From an uncultured Prevotella sp. (GTDB lineage: Bacteria; Bacteroidota; Bacteroidia; Bacteroidales; Bacteroidaceae), in assembly GCA_934196725.1 (NCBI GenBank), contig CAKPWR010000004.1, positions 1 to 64,000 on the forward strand: a stretch of DNA of 64,000 nucleotides, in the 5' to 3' direction. The position numbers were made by a program, and so were the translations under genes. The notes beneath the pieces were generated by a model that was not told the DNA's origin, did no database searches, and worked only from the letters and a program-made list of their open reading frames with translations. This document shows positions 26,948-36,178 of the stretch, piece after piece (position 1 is the first letter of the stretch; each line of letters opens with the position of its first letter).

Positions 26948-27010
26948 AATTTCATCTAGAGCAGAAATATGATTTCTGCAAGATGCACAAATAAAACTTC
27001 ATCTGCTGCA
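26935..27010 (+). repeat. Short direct repeat after the Spy-like gene
   Basis: GATGCACAAATAAAATTTCATCT at the gene end recurs about 46 bp later with one difference. The first copy includes the stop codon. It is probably a local duplication with no clear function. Confidence 0.55.
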
Positions 27011-27062
27011 CAAATGGGCAGGAATGATGCAAATAGACAGTTGGTTTATAATAGAATAAGGT

Positions 27063-27103
27063 CGCGAAAGTATTATTTTACAATATTTTCGCGATTTTTT
27101 TTT
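27063..27103 (+). terminator. Terminator of the ECF sigma operon
   Basis: TCGCGAAA..TATT pairs with AATA..TTTTCGCGA, followed by a nine-base T-tract. The T-tract overlaps the -33 element of the aspS promoter, so the two signals are fused. Confidence 0.85.
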
Positions 27104-27131
27104 GTTTTTTCCCCTTTTTGTCGTAACTTTG
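27101..27131 (+). promoter_or_regulatory. aspS promoter
   Basis: TTTG (27101-27104), a 19-bp spacer and TAACTTTG (27124-27131) give transcription start about 30 nt before the aspS ATG. Confidence 0.75.
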
Positions 27132-27167
27132 CACATTGTAGTAAACAAATATATATAATATAAAGGT

Positions 27168-28925
27168 ATGTACAGAAGTAATACTTGTGGAGAGCTTCGT
27201 CTCTCTGATGCAGGCAAAGAGGTAACTCTTGCCGGATGGGTACAGCGCACAAGAAAGATGGGTGGTATGACATTCGTTGACTTGCGCGACCGTTATGGTA
27301 TCACACAGTTGGTCTTCAATGAGGCCGATAACAAGGACTTGTGCGATGCAGCTAACAAGCTGGGTCGTGAATACTGCATCCAGATCAAGGGTACAGTAAG
27401 CGAGCGACAGAGCAAGAATCCTAAGATGGATACCGGTGATATTGAAATCCTGGTGAAGGAACTCAACGTGCTCTCTCAGAGCCAGACTCCTCCTTTCACT
27501 ATCGAAGATAATACTGATGGTGGTGATGATATCCGTATGAAGTATCGTTACCTCGACTTGCGTCGCCCTGCCGTACGCAAGAACCTGGAGTTGCGCCACC
27601 GCATGTGTATCCTTATCCGTAACTTCCTCGACAGCCAGAACTTCATGGAGGTTGAGACTCCTATCCTTATCGGTAGTACTCCAGAGGGTGCCCGCGACTT
27701 CGTGGTTCCTTCCCGTATGAACCCAGGACAGTTCTATGCACTTCCTCAGAGCCCTCAGACCCTGAAGCAGCTCCTGATGGTAGCAGGTTTCGACCGCTAC
27801 TTCCAGATTGCCAAGTGCTTCCGTGATGAGGACCTCCGTGCTGACCGTCAGCCAGAGTTTACACAGATTGACTGCGAGATGAGTTTCGTAGACCAGGATG
27901 ACGTCATCAATCTTTTCGAAGAGATGGCTCGCCACCTGTTCAAGGAAATCCGTGGCGTAGAATTGCCTAAGTTGGAGCAGATGACATGGCACGATGCTAT
28001 GCGCCGCTTCGGTAGCGATAAGCCAGACTTGCGCTTCGGCATGGAGTTTGTTGAGCTCAAGGAAGCTTTCAAGGGCAAGGGAATCTTCGCCGTATTCGAG
28101 GAGGCTAAGTATATCGGTGGTATCTGCGTTCCTGGCTGTGCTGACTATAGCCGCAAGCAGCTCAATGAACTGACCGACTTCGTGAAGCGTCCACAGGTAG
28201 GTGCCAAGGGATTGGTTTACATCAAGTATAATGCAGATGGTACGATCAAGAGTAGCATCGACAAGTTCTATACTCCAGAGGAGTTGGCAGAGATCAAGAC
28301 CGTGATGGGTGCCAAGGATGGCGACCTGGTATTGATTATGAGTGGCGACAATGCCAACAAGACCCGTATCCAGCTCTGCGCTCTGCGTCTTGAGATGGGT
28401 GAGCGTCTTGGCTTGCGCGACAAGAACGTGTTCAAGTGTCTTTGGATTGTTGACTTCCCTCTCTTCGAGTGGAGCGACGAGGAGCAGCGCCTGATGGCTA
28501 CCCACCATCCATTCACCATGCCAAATCCAGACGATATCCCATTGCTGGATGAGCATCCTGAGCAGGTTCGTGCCAAGGCATACGACTTCGTCTGCAACGG
28601 TATCGAAGTGGGTGGAGGTTCACTCCGTATCCACGACACCCAGTTGCAGGAGAAGATGTTCGAGGTTCTCGGCTTCACACCAGAGCGTGCTGAGGCTCAG
28701 TTCGGCTTCCTGATGAATGCCTTCAAGTATGGAGCACCACCTCACGCAGGTCTTGCTTTCGGTCTCGACCGCTTCGTCAGCATCATGGCTGGTCTCGACA
28801 GCATCCGCGACTGCATCGCATTCCCAAAGAACAATTCTGGTCGCGACGTGATGCTTGATGCACCATCAGAGTTGGATCCAAAGCAGCTCGATGAGTTGGA
28901 AATCAAGTTAGACTTAAAGGATTAA
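27168..28925 (+). CDS. aspS: Aspartyl-tRNA synthetase
   Basis: A 585-residue class IIb synthetase of bacterial type. It has an N-terminal OB-fold anticodon-binding domain (about 1-105), motif 2 [18 protein letters not shown], a GAD insertion domain (about 275-420) and motif 3 [15 protein letters not shown]. Length is normal. It charges tRNA-Asp. An AsnRS cannot be excluded by eye, but the bacterial GAD insertion fixes it as AspRS. It is monocistronic with its own promoter and terminator. Confidence 0.96.
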   Translation: MYRSNTCGELRLSDAGKEVTLAGWVQRTRKMGGMTFVDLRDRYGITQLVFNEADNKDLCDAANKLGREYCIQIKGTVSERQSKNPKMDTGDIEILVKELNVLSQSQTPPFTIEDNTDGGDDIRMKYRYLDLRRPAVRKNLELRHRMCILIRNFLDSQNFMEVETPILIGSTPEGARDFVVPSRMNPGQFYALPQSPQTLKQLLMVAGFDRYFQIAKCFRDEDLRADRQPEFTQIDCEMSFVDQDDVINLFEEMARHLFKEIRGVELPKLEQMTWHDAMRRFGSDKPDLRFGMEFVELKEAFKGKGIFAVFEEAKYIGGICVPGCADYSRKQLNELTDFVKRPQVGAKGLVYIKYNADGTIKSSIDKFYTPEELAEIKTVMGAKDGDLVLIMSGDNANKTRIQLCALRLEMGERLGLRDKNVFKCLWIVDFPLFEWSDEEQRLMATHHPFTMPNPDDIPLLDEHPEQVRAKAYDFVCNGIEVGGGSLRIHDTQLQEKMFEVLGFTPERAEAQFGFLMNAFKYGAPPHAGLAFGLDRFVSIMAGLDSIRDCIAFPKNNSGRDVMLDAPSELDPKQLDELEIKLDLKD

Positions 28926-28952
28926 TATTTCAGTTAAATCGCTGAATATAAG

Positions 28953-29003
28953 CAAAAAAGCGTAGCATTATCTTGATGTATGTCAAGAAATGCTGCGCTT
29001 TTA
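28953..29003 (+). terminator. aspS terminator
   Basis: AAAAGCGTAGCATT pairs with AATGCTGCGCTTTT, and the loop contains an inner TCTTGA/TCAAGA helix. It ends in TTATTTATT. Confidence 0.82.
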
Positions 29004-29033
29004 TTTATTATACGTCTTTTTTTTCAATAAAAA

Positions 29034-29065
29034 GTTGATAATCTGAAAAAAATGTTATAATTTTG
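29034..29065 (+). promoter_or_regulatory. Promoter with long leader before the H1-like gene
   Basis: GTTG (29034-29037), a 20-bp spacer and TAATTTTG (29058-29065) predict a transcript with about 130 nt of untranslated leader. The leader is A-rich with short GC patches. I see no recognised riboswitch fold. Confidence 0.6.
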
Positions 29066-29201
29066 CAGTATAAAATAAAAGAGAACACAGAAAAGTGTTT
29101 AAAAAAAGACTAAAGCAAGGGCATCATCAGGTGTTTCCTTCAAAAAGAAAAGAAGACATCAAATGGTGCTATTATTGAGACTATAATTGTTTACTAAAAT
29201 C

Positions 29202-29498
29202 ATGGTAGAAAAGAAATCAACAACAAAGACAGCTGCCAAGAAGACAGCTACAAAGAAGGCTCCAGTTGCAAAGAAGACAACTGCTGCAAAGAAGGACGTT
29301 CTTTACTTGAACGCAGAAAACGCTGGCTTCCGTGCTGGTGATGTTTATCAGGCTCTTGCAGCTGCAGACAAGCCATTGGCTGTTGCAGAAATCGCAAAGG
29401 CTGCTGGCATTAGCACAGAGGATACTATCCTTGGCCTCGGTTGGCTCTTCAAAGAGGGTAAGATTAAGGACGAGGACAACAAGGTTGCTCTCGCTTAA
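29202..29498 (+). CDS. Histone-H1-like winged-helix protein
   Basis: A 98-residue protein. Residues 1-32 are a Lys/Ala/Thr-rich tail of repeated KKTA/TAAKK type, like the histone H1 C-terminus and bacterial Hc1-like proteins. Residues 33-98 resemble the Bacteroidetes winged-helix family (GDVYQALAAADKPLAVAEIAKAAGISTED..LGWLFKEGKI). It is probably an abundant nucleoid-associated protein. Start ATG 29202 (MVEKKSTTK) is preferred to ATG 29187. It is expressed from its own promoter with a long leader and is followed by a GC-rich terminator. Confidence 0.85.
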   Translation: MVEKKSTTKTAAKKTATKKAPVAKKTTAAKKDVLYLNAENAGFRAGDVYQALAAADKPLAVAEIAKAAGISTEDTILGLGWLFKEGKIKDEDNKVALA

Positions 29499-29513
29499 AT
29501 AAGGATTCTCAAG

Positions 29514-29556
29514 GAGCCGCGGTTTTCTTTTCAAGGAGAATGCCGCGGCTCTTTCT
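29514..29556 (+). terminator. Terminator of the H1-like gene
   Basis: GAGCCGCGG (29514-29522) pairs with CCGCGGCTC (29543-29551), followed by TTTCT. Three CAAATCGCC motifs follow at about 29565-29625, spaced irregularly. Confidence 0.85.
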
Positions 29557-29697
29557 GTCTTTGTGCAAATCGCCCTTTGGTGCAAATCGCCCTTTTGCTC
29601 AAATAGTCTCTTATACAAATCGCCTAGTCCTGTCTTTACATCACTTCTCGTTGTTCGCTCTTTATTGCATCTTAAAAACTTCATTATTACAATAACC

Positions 29698-30057
29698 ATG
29701 TCTATAGATCAAGAGATATTCAGAGTATTGATGGCTGCGGGCAGTAACGGTCTCAAGCTGGAGAAAATTGCCCGTCACGTTTATAATTCCTGTAATTCAA
29801 TCTTTACACCATTGAATTACAAGGATGTGCATGCTTATGTTACCCAATATCTCACCCGATGTGCCAAAGATCCCAACTCGCTTATTGATAAAGGAAAGGG
29901 GTATGGAGTATATCATATCAATTTCAAGGCTGCACAGGTTCAGCAGCTCATGCTCGATTTCTCTTCTTCTGCCACGGCTAACATGGATGCCGAGGAGGCT
30001 TCTGATGCAGAAAAGGGAAAAAATTATAGCAGTAATGACTTATTTGGCGATTATTGA
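29698..30057 (+). CDS. Small winged-helix-like protein of unknown function
   Basis: A 119-residue cytoplasmic protein. The N-terminal 80 residues (IFRVLMAAGSNGLKLEKIARHVYNSC..VHAYVTQYLTR..GYGVYHI) have the helix and wing spacing of a winged-helix domain similar in layout to HARE-HTH domains, but the family is not certain. The tail is acidic and disordered. Start ATG 29698 was chosen because residues upstream are non-conserved and span the repeat region. Its position next to another winged-helix gene may be coincidence. Confidence 0.7.
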   Translation: MSIDQEIFRVLMAAGSNGLKLEKIARHVYNSCNSIFTPLNYKDVHAYVTQYLTRCAKDPNSLIDKGKGYGVYHINFKAAQVQQLMLDFSSSATANMDAEEASDAEKGKNYSSNDLFGDY

Positions 30058-30207
30058 TAGAAAAACGAAAAAAATATCTACTTATATTAGGGGATACGGA
30101 TTCCTGACCGTATTATGTAAAGAAACAAAATTATATAATGAAACAAAATTATATAAAGAAACAAAGAACAATAATTTATAAACAAACATATAAAAAACTG
30201 ACTAATT

Positions 30208-31695
30208 ATGGCTAGAAGATATTTATTAGGCTTTGATGTAGGTTCAAGTTCGGTAAAGGCATCTCTTACCGATGTTGACAACGGTGAAATTGTAGCGTCT
30301 GCGTTTTATCCAGACCATGAGGCGCCTATCATGGCGGTGAAGGCTGGATGGGCTGAGCAGGATCCACAGATGTGGTGGGATAATGCCAAGCTGGCGCTGA
30401 AGAAAATCATGGCTGAATGCGGTGCCAAGGGTGAGGATATCCTCGCTATCGGTATCTCTTATCAGATGCACGGACTGGTTTGCGTTGACAAGAACCAGCA
30501 GGTGTTGCGCCCATCTATCATCTGGTGCGATTCCCGTGCCGTACCTTATGGCGAGAAGGCTTTCCGTGAGTTGGGCGAAGATCTCTGCTTGCGCAACCTG
30601 CTCAACTCTCCTGGTAACTTTACTGCCTCTAAACTGGCGTGGGTAAAGGAGAATGAACCTGAGCTCTTCGACAAGATTGATAAGATTATGCTTCCTGGCG
30701 ACTATCTCGCCATGAAACTTTCCGGTGAGGTGAAGACTACCATCAGTGGTCTTTCTGAGGGTATGATGTGGGACTTTAAAGCCAAGAAGCCTGCCAAGTT
30801 CCTGCTCGATTACTTCGGATTTGATGAGAGCATGAATGCCGACGTTGCTCCTACATTCTCTGTCCAGAGCGTAGTATGCAAGGCTGCTGCTGATGAACTC
30901 GGACTGAAGGAGGGTACTCCTATCTCTTACCGTGCTGGCGACCAGCCTAACAATGCTGTCAGCCTCAACGTGTTCAATCCTGGTGAAATCGCAAGTACCG
31001 CAGGTACATCTGGTGTAGTATACGGTGTGCTCGGCGATGTGAACTACGATCCTAAGAGCCGCGTGAATACCTTTGCACATGTCAATTATACTACAGAGCT
31101 CGACCGTCTCGGCGTATTACTCTGCATCAATGGTACCGGTATCCTGAACGCCTGGGTTCATCGCAATGTAACTCCAGACGTCAGCTATGCCGATATGAAC
31201 GATCTGGCTGCCAGTGTGCCAATCGGTAGCGACGGCGTGAAGATTATTCCATTCGGAAATGGTGCTGAGCGTGTATTGGAGAACAGAGAGGTTGGCTGCT
31301 CTGTCCGTGGCTTGAGCTTCACCAAGCACAACCGTGCCCACATCGTACGTGCAGCCCAGGAGGGTATCGTATTCAGTTTCTGCTATGGTATGGAAATCAT
31401 GCAGCAGATGGGTATGGACATCAAGAAGATCCACGCCGGTAAGGCAAATATGTTCCTCAGCCCATTGTTCAGAGATACATTGGCTGGCGTAAGCGGAGCC
31501 ACCATCGAACTCTATGAGACAGATGGTAGTGCTGGTGCAGCCAAGGGTGCAGGTATCGGTGCCGGTATCTACAAAGACCATGATGAGGCATTTGCAACCC
31601 TGAAGAAGTTGGCTGTTATCGAGCCGGATGAGGCTAACCGTCAGGCTTATCTCGAGGCTTATGCTAACTGGAAGGCAGAATTGGGAAAGCTCTAA
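30208..31695 (+). CDS. xylB: Xylulokinase
   Basis: A 495-residue FGGY sugar kinase that phosphorylates D-xylulose for entry into the pentose phosphate path. The N-terminal phosphate loop DVGSSSVKASL, the MHGLVCVDKNQ segment, the catalytic Asp in GDQPNNAVS and the C-terminal ATP-site GGASGA-like GVSGATIEL are visible. No xylA isomerase or transporter is adjacent. The leader (30080-30207) is very A-rich, with three AAACAAAATTATATAA-like repeats. Confidence 0.9.
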   Translation: MARRYLLGFDVGSSSVKASLTDVDNGEIVASAFYPDHEAPIMAVKAGWAEQDPQMWWDNAKLALKKIMAECGAKGEDILAIGISYQMHGLVCVDKNQQVLRPSIIWCDSRAVPYGEKAFRELGEDLCLRNLLNSPGNFTASKLAWVKENEPELFDKIDKIMLPGDYLAMKLSGEVKTTISGLSEGMMWDFKAKKPAKFLLDYFGFDESMNADVAPTFSVQSVVCKAAADELGLKEGTPISYRAGDQPNNAVSLNVFNPGEIASTAGTSGVVYGVLGDVNYDPKSRVNTFAHVNYTTELDRLGVLLCINGTGILNAWVHRNVTPDVSYADMNDLAASVPIGSDGVKIIPFGNGAERVLENREVGCSVRGLSFTKHNRAHIVRAAQEGIVFSFCYGMEIMQQMGMDIKKIHAGKANMFLSPLFRDTLAGVSGATIELYETDGSAGAAKGAGIGAGIYKDHDEAFATLKKLAVIEPDEANRQAYLEAYANWKAELGKL

Positions 31696-31791
31696 ACGGC
31701 TTTAAATGAAACTTGTGGATGATGTGGTTCTGTCATTCTTGATGTAAATCAGTCATTTTTGATAGAAATCATTCAGAATATGATAAATAAT

Positions 31792-31824
31792 AAAGGATGG
31801 AAGTTTTTTCCATCCTTTTTTTCG
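31792..31824 (+). terminator. xylB terminator
   Basis: AAAGGATGGA (31792-31801) pairs with TCCATCCTTT (31809-31818) and runs into a T-tract. The manC promoter box (TACCTTTG) follows at 31845. Confidence 0.88.
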
Positions 31825-31844
31825 TTTTTACAGATATTTTTTAG

Positions 31845-31852
31845 TACCTTTG
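31845..31852 (+). promoter_or_regulatory. manC promoter -7 box
   Basis: TACCTTTG lies 27 bp before the manC start. The -33 region (T-rich, TTTTTTTCG) is weak. Confidence 0.55.
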
Positions 31853-31879
31853 CCCATTATTAAAAAATATTTTTAAATT

Positions 31880-32950
31880 ATGGCTCATAAAAATAATCAT
31901 TTAGTAATAATGGCAGGTGGAGTAGGCAGTAGATTCTGGCCTATGAGTACCATTGAAAAGCCAAAGCAATTTATCGATGTTCTAGGAACGGGACGAACCT
32001 TGTTGCAGCTCACCTTCGACCGTTTTGAAGGGGTATGCGATCCGGAAAACGTGTGGGTTGTTACCAACAAGAAATATGCAGCATTGGTTCATGAGCAGTT
32101 GCCTGAGATACCAGTGGGTAACATTCTGCAGGAACCATGTCGCAGAAATACTGCTCCTTGCATCGCTTATATCAGTTGGCGAATCAAGGAGAAGGATTCA
32201 CATGCCAATATCGTAGTTACTCCATCCGATCATATTGTTACTAATGGGAATGAGTTCAGAAGAGTGATTACTTCTGCCATGAAATTTACAAGCGAGACCG
32301 ATAGTATCGTGACGCTGGGTATGAAGCCTAACCGTCCTGAGACTGGTTATGGTTATATTCAGGCAGATCTGAGCACGCCTTCTGCAAGAAATAAGGAAAT
32401 ATTCCGCGTAGACCAGTTTAGGGAGAAGCCTAATCTGGCTACAGCCACAGAATATATCAAGGACAAGAGTTTCTTCTGGAATGCCGGCATCTTCGTGATG
32501 AGTGCTGCCACTATCGTAAATGCTTTCCGCGTTTACCAGCCTGCCATCGCCAAGATTTTCGAGAGCATGAGAAGCATCTATGGCACCGACAAGGAGCAGG
32601 AAGAGATTGATCGCCGTTATCCGGAATGCGAAAGTATTTCGGTAGACTATGCCATCATGGAGAAGGCAGAGGAGATTTTCGTGATGCCAGCCGATTTCGG
32701 ATGGAGCGATTTGGGTACCTGGGGCAGTCTCCTGGTTCAGAGTCACAAAGACCTCAACGGAAATGCCTTGATAGGTAACAACATCGAGATGATAGAATCC
32801 AAGAACAACATCATCCATACGATGAACGAGAAGAGGGTGGTCATCCAGGGACTGGATGGTTATATCGTAGCCGAGGAAGATGGAACGCTCCTCATCTGCA
32901 AGCTTTCTGAGGAACAGCGCATCAAGATTTTCTCAGGAAGCGAAAAATAG
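31880..32950 (+). CDS. manC: Mannose-1-phosphate guanylyltransferase
   Basis: A 356-residue nucleotidyltransferase that makes GDP-mannose. It has the signature MAGGVGSRFWPMSTIEKPKQ at the N-terminus and EKP..FFWNAGIFVM substrate motifs. It is the short form without the C-terminal phosphomannose isomerase cupin domain, usual in Bacteroidetes. The product feeds GDP-fucose and mannose glycans. It is a single gene between two hairpin terminators and marks the right edge of the housekeeping region. Confidence 0.93.
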   Translation: MAHKNNHLVIMAGGVGSRFWPMSTIEKPKQFIDVLGTGRTLLQLTFDRFEGVCDPENVWVVTNKKYAALVHEQLPEIPVGNILQEPCRRNTAPCIAYISWRIKEKDSHANIVVTPSDHIVTNGNEFRRVITSAMKFTSETDSIVTLGMKPNRPETGYGYIQADLSTPSARNKEIFRVDQFREKPNLATATEYIKDKSFFWNAGIFVMSAATIVNAFRVYQPAIAKIFESMRSIYGTDKEQEEIDRRYPECESISVDYAIMEKAEEIFVMPADFGWSDLGTWGSLLVQSHKDLNGNALIGNNIEMIESKNNIIHTMNEKRVVIQGLDGYIVAEEDGTLLICKLSEEQRIKIFSGSEK

Positions 32951-32986
32951 GATAAGAATATTACTTTACGATTAATGATTAAAAAA

Positions 32987-33038
32987 AGAAGGCAATCAAA
33001 AGTGATTACAGTCACTTGAGATTGCCTTCTTGCTTTTT
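32987..33038. terminator. Terminator at the manC/mobile-module boundary
   Basis: AGAAGGCAATC (32987-32997) pairs with GATTGCCTTCT (33020-33030), with an inner AGTGATTACAGTCACT helix. It is flanked by A- and T-rich sequence, so it can act for manC and for the convergent DUF6266 gene. Confidence 0.85.
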
Positions 33039-33054
33039 GCTAAACCTGCTGGGG

Positions 33055-33888
33055 CTAGAATCCTGCTTCGCCTCCGGTATTTTCGCCTCCGGTATTTTCG
33101 CCCTTGTTGTCATCCTTGGTATCATCCTTGTTGTCACCCTTGTTGTCTTCGCCTTCAGAACCTGTTCCCTGCGAACCGCTGTCCTGGTTTGGAGTCTTGT
33201 CGATGACACCGTCATTGTAGAGAATACCGTTGGCTCCTGGCACTACTGAACCGTCACTCTTCACATCGCCTACATATACCGAATTGCTTACGCCATTGTT
33301 CTGTACGGAAGCAAAGCCGATATAGCAGGAAAGCATGTCACCGTCCCAGTCGGCTGGCAGCTTCAGGGTCACCTTGCAATCCACTCGGCTGGCTTCCTCG
33401 GTAGTGAAGATAGCTTCGCGCTTCGTGAAGTTGTAGATGAGCGGCATGGCGAAATCGTCTATGCTGGCATGACTCTCGTCAGAGTTGTCCTCCCAGGCAA
33501 AGGTGGCTATGTTGCTGGCTACCTTTACGGTACAGAATCTGCCAGGCATCAGCGAACCGCTGCTTACCTGCACCTTGCTAGGGTCGATGCCGAAGGCTGG
33601 ATACTTGCCCACGATGCAGTTGCGTACGGTGTGACTCATGGCTGCGTTTGTGGCAGTCTGATGCTGGGTGTAGTTGCGGTAACCCGTCTGCAGGTAAGCC
33701 GTCATCACCTTCACGAACTTCTGTGCCATGCCAAACTTGATGCGCTGAGCCATCTGCTTCTCGGTGCGAGGGTTCTTGATGCTCTGAGCCTTGCCACGCA
33801 TATAAGCTGTGCCTTTCCAGCTGCCACCTACTACTGTTCCTACGGTTCCATTGAAACCGCCAAGAATACCTTGTCTAATCTTTCCCAT
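33055..33888 (-). CDS. DUF6266 family protein
   Basis: A 277-residue protein of a Bacteroidetes family whose start (MGKIRQGILGGFNGTVGTVVGG, then WKGTAYMRGKAQSIKNPRT) is highly recognisable. It has no signal peptide or catalytic motif. The middle is predicted beta-rich. The last 45 residues are an acidic Gly/Asn/Asp/Lys tract with small repeats (DNKGDNKDDTKDD and GENTGGENTGGE), duplicated at DNA level. Function is unknown. In this window it sits downstream of primase-like genes and may belong to the same mobile module. Confidence 0.8.
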   Translation of the reverse strand: MGKIRQGILGGFNGTVGTVVGGSWKGTAYMRGKAQSIKNPRTEKQMAQRIKFGMAQKFVKVMTAYLQTGYRNYTQHQTATNAAMSHTVRNCIVGKYPAFGIDPSKVQVSSGSLMPGRFCTVKVASNIATFAWEDNSDESHASIDDFAMPLIYNFTKREAIFTTEEASRVDCKVTLKLPADWDGDMLSCYIGFASVQNNGVSNSVYVGDVKSDGSVVPGANGILYNDGVIDKTPNQDSGSQGTGSEGEDNKGDNKDDTKDDNKGENTGGENTGGEAGF

Positions 33889-34224
33889 AACTAATTCCTT
33901 TCTTTCTTTAATGGGTTAAATAAAAATGTGAATGAACTCTGCTTCTTGCACCCCTCTTGCGACAGGATACAATTCGTGGCTCCCTTCTCCCTTCTTTCCA
34001 GACCCCTGAAAACGGCGTTTCTCGGAGTTGGTACGGAGCAGGTACGGAGAGGGTACGGAGCAGGTCTTTCTGAAAGTCCGATCGCTACTCGTCGATTGAT
34101 ATGTTCCGTAGCCCTTGTTTCCTAACCACATTGCAAAGATACTACTTTTTTTGCCCTTTTACAAGCATCGGTTGTACGTTGCGCAGCGTTGCGTCTGTTT
34201 GCGTAGTAGTCTTGATTCATAACT
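33889..34224. repeat. Gene-free gap with GGTACGGAG repeats
   Basis: Between the DUF6266 and DUF3987 genes. Three GGTACGGAG units occur at about 34030-34061 with 11-12 bp spacing. No convincing gene or tRNA is seen. A CAAAGATA motif (34134-34141) could be a minus-strand -7 box (TATCTTTG) for the DUF6266 gene, leaving a long leader. Confidence 0.55.
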
Positions 34225-36093
34225 TTAATGTGCTCCCGTTTCTGCTTGATTTTCAGTAGTATCAACTTTCTCGTACTTACCGTTGTCTACTCTCTTGCAG
34301 AGGTTGTATTTGCTTACGTATTCGCCCACGTACTTCTCTGCCGTTCTCTTGGCGATGCCCAGCTTCTGTGCCGCAGCCAGCACCATCTGTCGGGTGAAGC
34401 TGGCAGGCAGGGCAGCAAAGAGTTTCTCGCTCTTCGGACTGAGCCTGATGCCCGTCGCGTTGTCTCCCTCCTTGTTAGGCAGCAGGGTAGAGAAGATGCG
34501 TGCAGCGTGCTGCATCAGCGTGTCGGCAATGATCAGAGCGCACTCCAGGTCTTCGTCCTTGCAGATGATGAACTCTGGCAGGGAGGAGGCACCTTCCAGG
34601 CGGATGATGCTCAGAATCATGGCAATGCGATAGGCACTCAGTCCCATTCGGTAGATGTTGGCTACGAAGTCTCTGCCCAGCATGTCCTTGTATTCTTCTA
34701 CCAGCTTGTTGAAGAAATCGTTGAACTTGCCTTCCTGTTCTTCCGTCAACTGGAACTCGATGCCACCTAGCCGTTTCTGCAGTAGCAGATGGATGTCATA
34801 CACCCGCTTGCCGATGGCTTCCATCTCCTCGTCGATGGTTCGGGTTGACTTGGAGAACACGTTGTGCCACTTGGCAGGAATATCCACCAACATGAACAGG
34901 AAGCGGGAGAAGAGACCGTTCTCTGCCGATGGAATCAGATTGGCTACCTGGCCAGGTGTACCCGTCAGATATACCGTCCATTTCGGGTTGTGAATCTCCA
35001 CATGCTCATTCTCCTTTCTTCGTCGATAGGTGATGTCTTCGTGGTGGAATCCCTTACGCAGACCATCCGAGAAGTTGCCGTAGTCGCTTTTCAGCGTGTT
35101 GGCAAGCGAATCGGCCTCAGTCTCGAAGGTGATGCCCTGGTCATGGTTGTCGTGCAGCGCCTGGTAGATGGCGGTAGAAGAGCAGTTGGCAGGAATCAGA
35201 AGTGAGCGGTAGGGAGGCTCCTTGGGCAGTGGCATTCCCGAAGCCTTCCTGCCCAAGGCTCTGATGTCGGCAAGTTCCTGTTGATAGTCGTCCACCTCCT
35301 GCTTGTTGGCTTCCCTTACCTCCTGCTCAATGAGGCTCACCAGCTTGAGGCACGATGTGGTCCTGCCTTTTCCGCTTGCAGCTTTGGCTACGTTGAAGAT
35401 GTAGAGATTGGCAAATACCTTCATGTTGTCGTAGATGGCATAGACCTCGGGGAATGCACCGCTCAGGACGGCGAGGGCAGCGAGTAGGAGCATGTCTTTC
35501 TCTGTAATCGTCTTGCCGAGGTCAGAAATGTCTTTGAAGATGGCGGGCAGAGAGCCTGTTATCTTGTCGCAGAAGGTAGGCAGAGTGATGGTCTCAGCCA
35601 CTTCGTGCTCTACTCCAGCTTCTGCAGTTGTGCCATTTACGGCTGTAGAAGCATTTGAAGCCATCGCATAGTTTGCCATGTTTGCACCCTTTGCAAAGTT
35701 TGCATGGCTTGCAAAGTTCCCGTTTCCGGCAACGTTGTCATGGCTAGGAGCCACCTTGATATCTATGCCTGCCTCCTTGGCATAACTGAAGAAAGAGCGG
35801 ATGGTAATACCTTCGTGGTTGGTAGTGTCATGCAGGCGCTTGATGCAATTGGAGTACAGCTTATCGCATTCCTCGTACTTATAGCCGGCATTGATACGGC
35901 TGATGTCATGGAAGATGCTTCTTCCTTCCTCGCCCAGCTCCAGAGAGATGCCGAAGGCGATGTTGCGCCAGTTATTGTATCCTTCTGTGATGTCGATGTT
36001 CATCTCAACGATACGGTTGGCTACTGTGCGGATTTGCTCCGCCTTACTTACTTTTGCCCATTGATTTGGGTCGAAATATGATGTCTTGTTCAT
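34225..36093 (-). CDS. DUF3987 protein with PriCT-like N-terminus
   Basis: A 622-residue protein. Residues 5-115 resemble a primase C-terminal (PriCT-2) region (AEQIRTVANRIVEMN..NWRNIAFGIS and ..KLYSNCIKRLHDTT). Residues about 165-570 are the DUF3987 ATPase-like domain with the P-loop-like AASGKGRTTS. A C-terminal winged-helix-like part follows. It is probably a helicase or primase-helper of a mobile element. Residues about 125-143 encode a nonapeptide-scale repeat (NFASHANFAKGANMANYAM) that looks like inserted repeat DNA. It is downstream of the BT4734-type gene on the same strand with an 85-bp gap. Confidence 0.8.
   Translation of the reverse strand: MNKTSYFDPNQWAKVSKAEQIRTVANRIVEMNIDITEGYNNWRNIAFGISLELGEEGRSIFHDISRINAGYKYEECDKLYSNCIKRLHDTTNHEGITIRSFFSYAKEAGIDIKVAPSHDNVAGNGNFASHANFAKGANMANYAMASNASTAVNGTTAEAGVEHEVAETITLPTFCDKITGSLPAIFKDISDLGKTITEKDMLLLAALAVLSGAFPEVYAIYDNMKVFANLYIFNVAKAASGKGRTTSCLKLVSLIEQEVREANKQEVDDYQQELADIRALGRKASGMPLPKEPPYRSLLIPANCSSTAIYQALHDNHDQGITFETEADSLANTLKSDYGNFSDGLRKGFHHEDITYRRRKENEHVEIHNPKWTVYLTGTPGQVANLIPSAENGLFSRFLFMLVDIPAKWHNVFSKSTRTIDEEMEAIGKRVYDIHLLLQKRLGGIEFQLTEEQEGKFNDFFNKLVEEYKDMLGRDFVANIYRMGLSAYRIAMILSIIRLEGASSLPEFIICKDEDLECALIIADTLMQHAARIFSTLLPNKEGDNATGIRLSPKSEKLFAALPASFTRQMVLAAAQKLGIAKRTAEKYVGEYVSKYNLCKRVDNGKYEKVDTTENQAETGAH
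35665..35718 (-). repeat. 9-nt tandem repeat inside the DUF3987 gene
   Basis: Six 9-nt units of the form AACTTTGCA occupy 54 bp on the coding strand. The same nonamer, shifted by one base, repeats inside the HTH gene (37096-37131) and in the patatin gene (53961-54014). Confidence 0.75.
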
Positions 36094-36178
36094 AATCTAA
36101 TCAATTAAAAATGTAAAACAATAGAATTGGCTTTCTTCTACGACTGCCGAACGATGTTTCATCGTTCTTCACTCTTCC

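Noticed and set aside
27078-28556. A 492-codon open frame antisense to aspS
   Set aside because: The sense frame encodes a complete AspRS with all motifs; the antisense frame has no recognisable domain and arises from codon bias.
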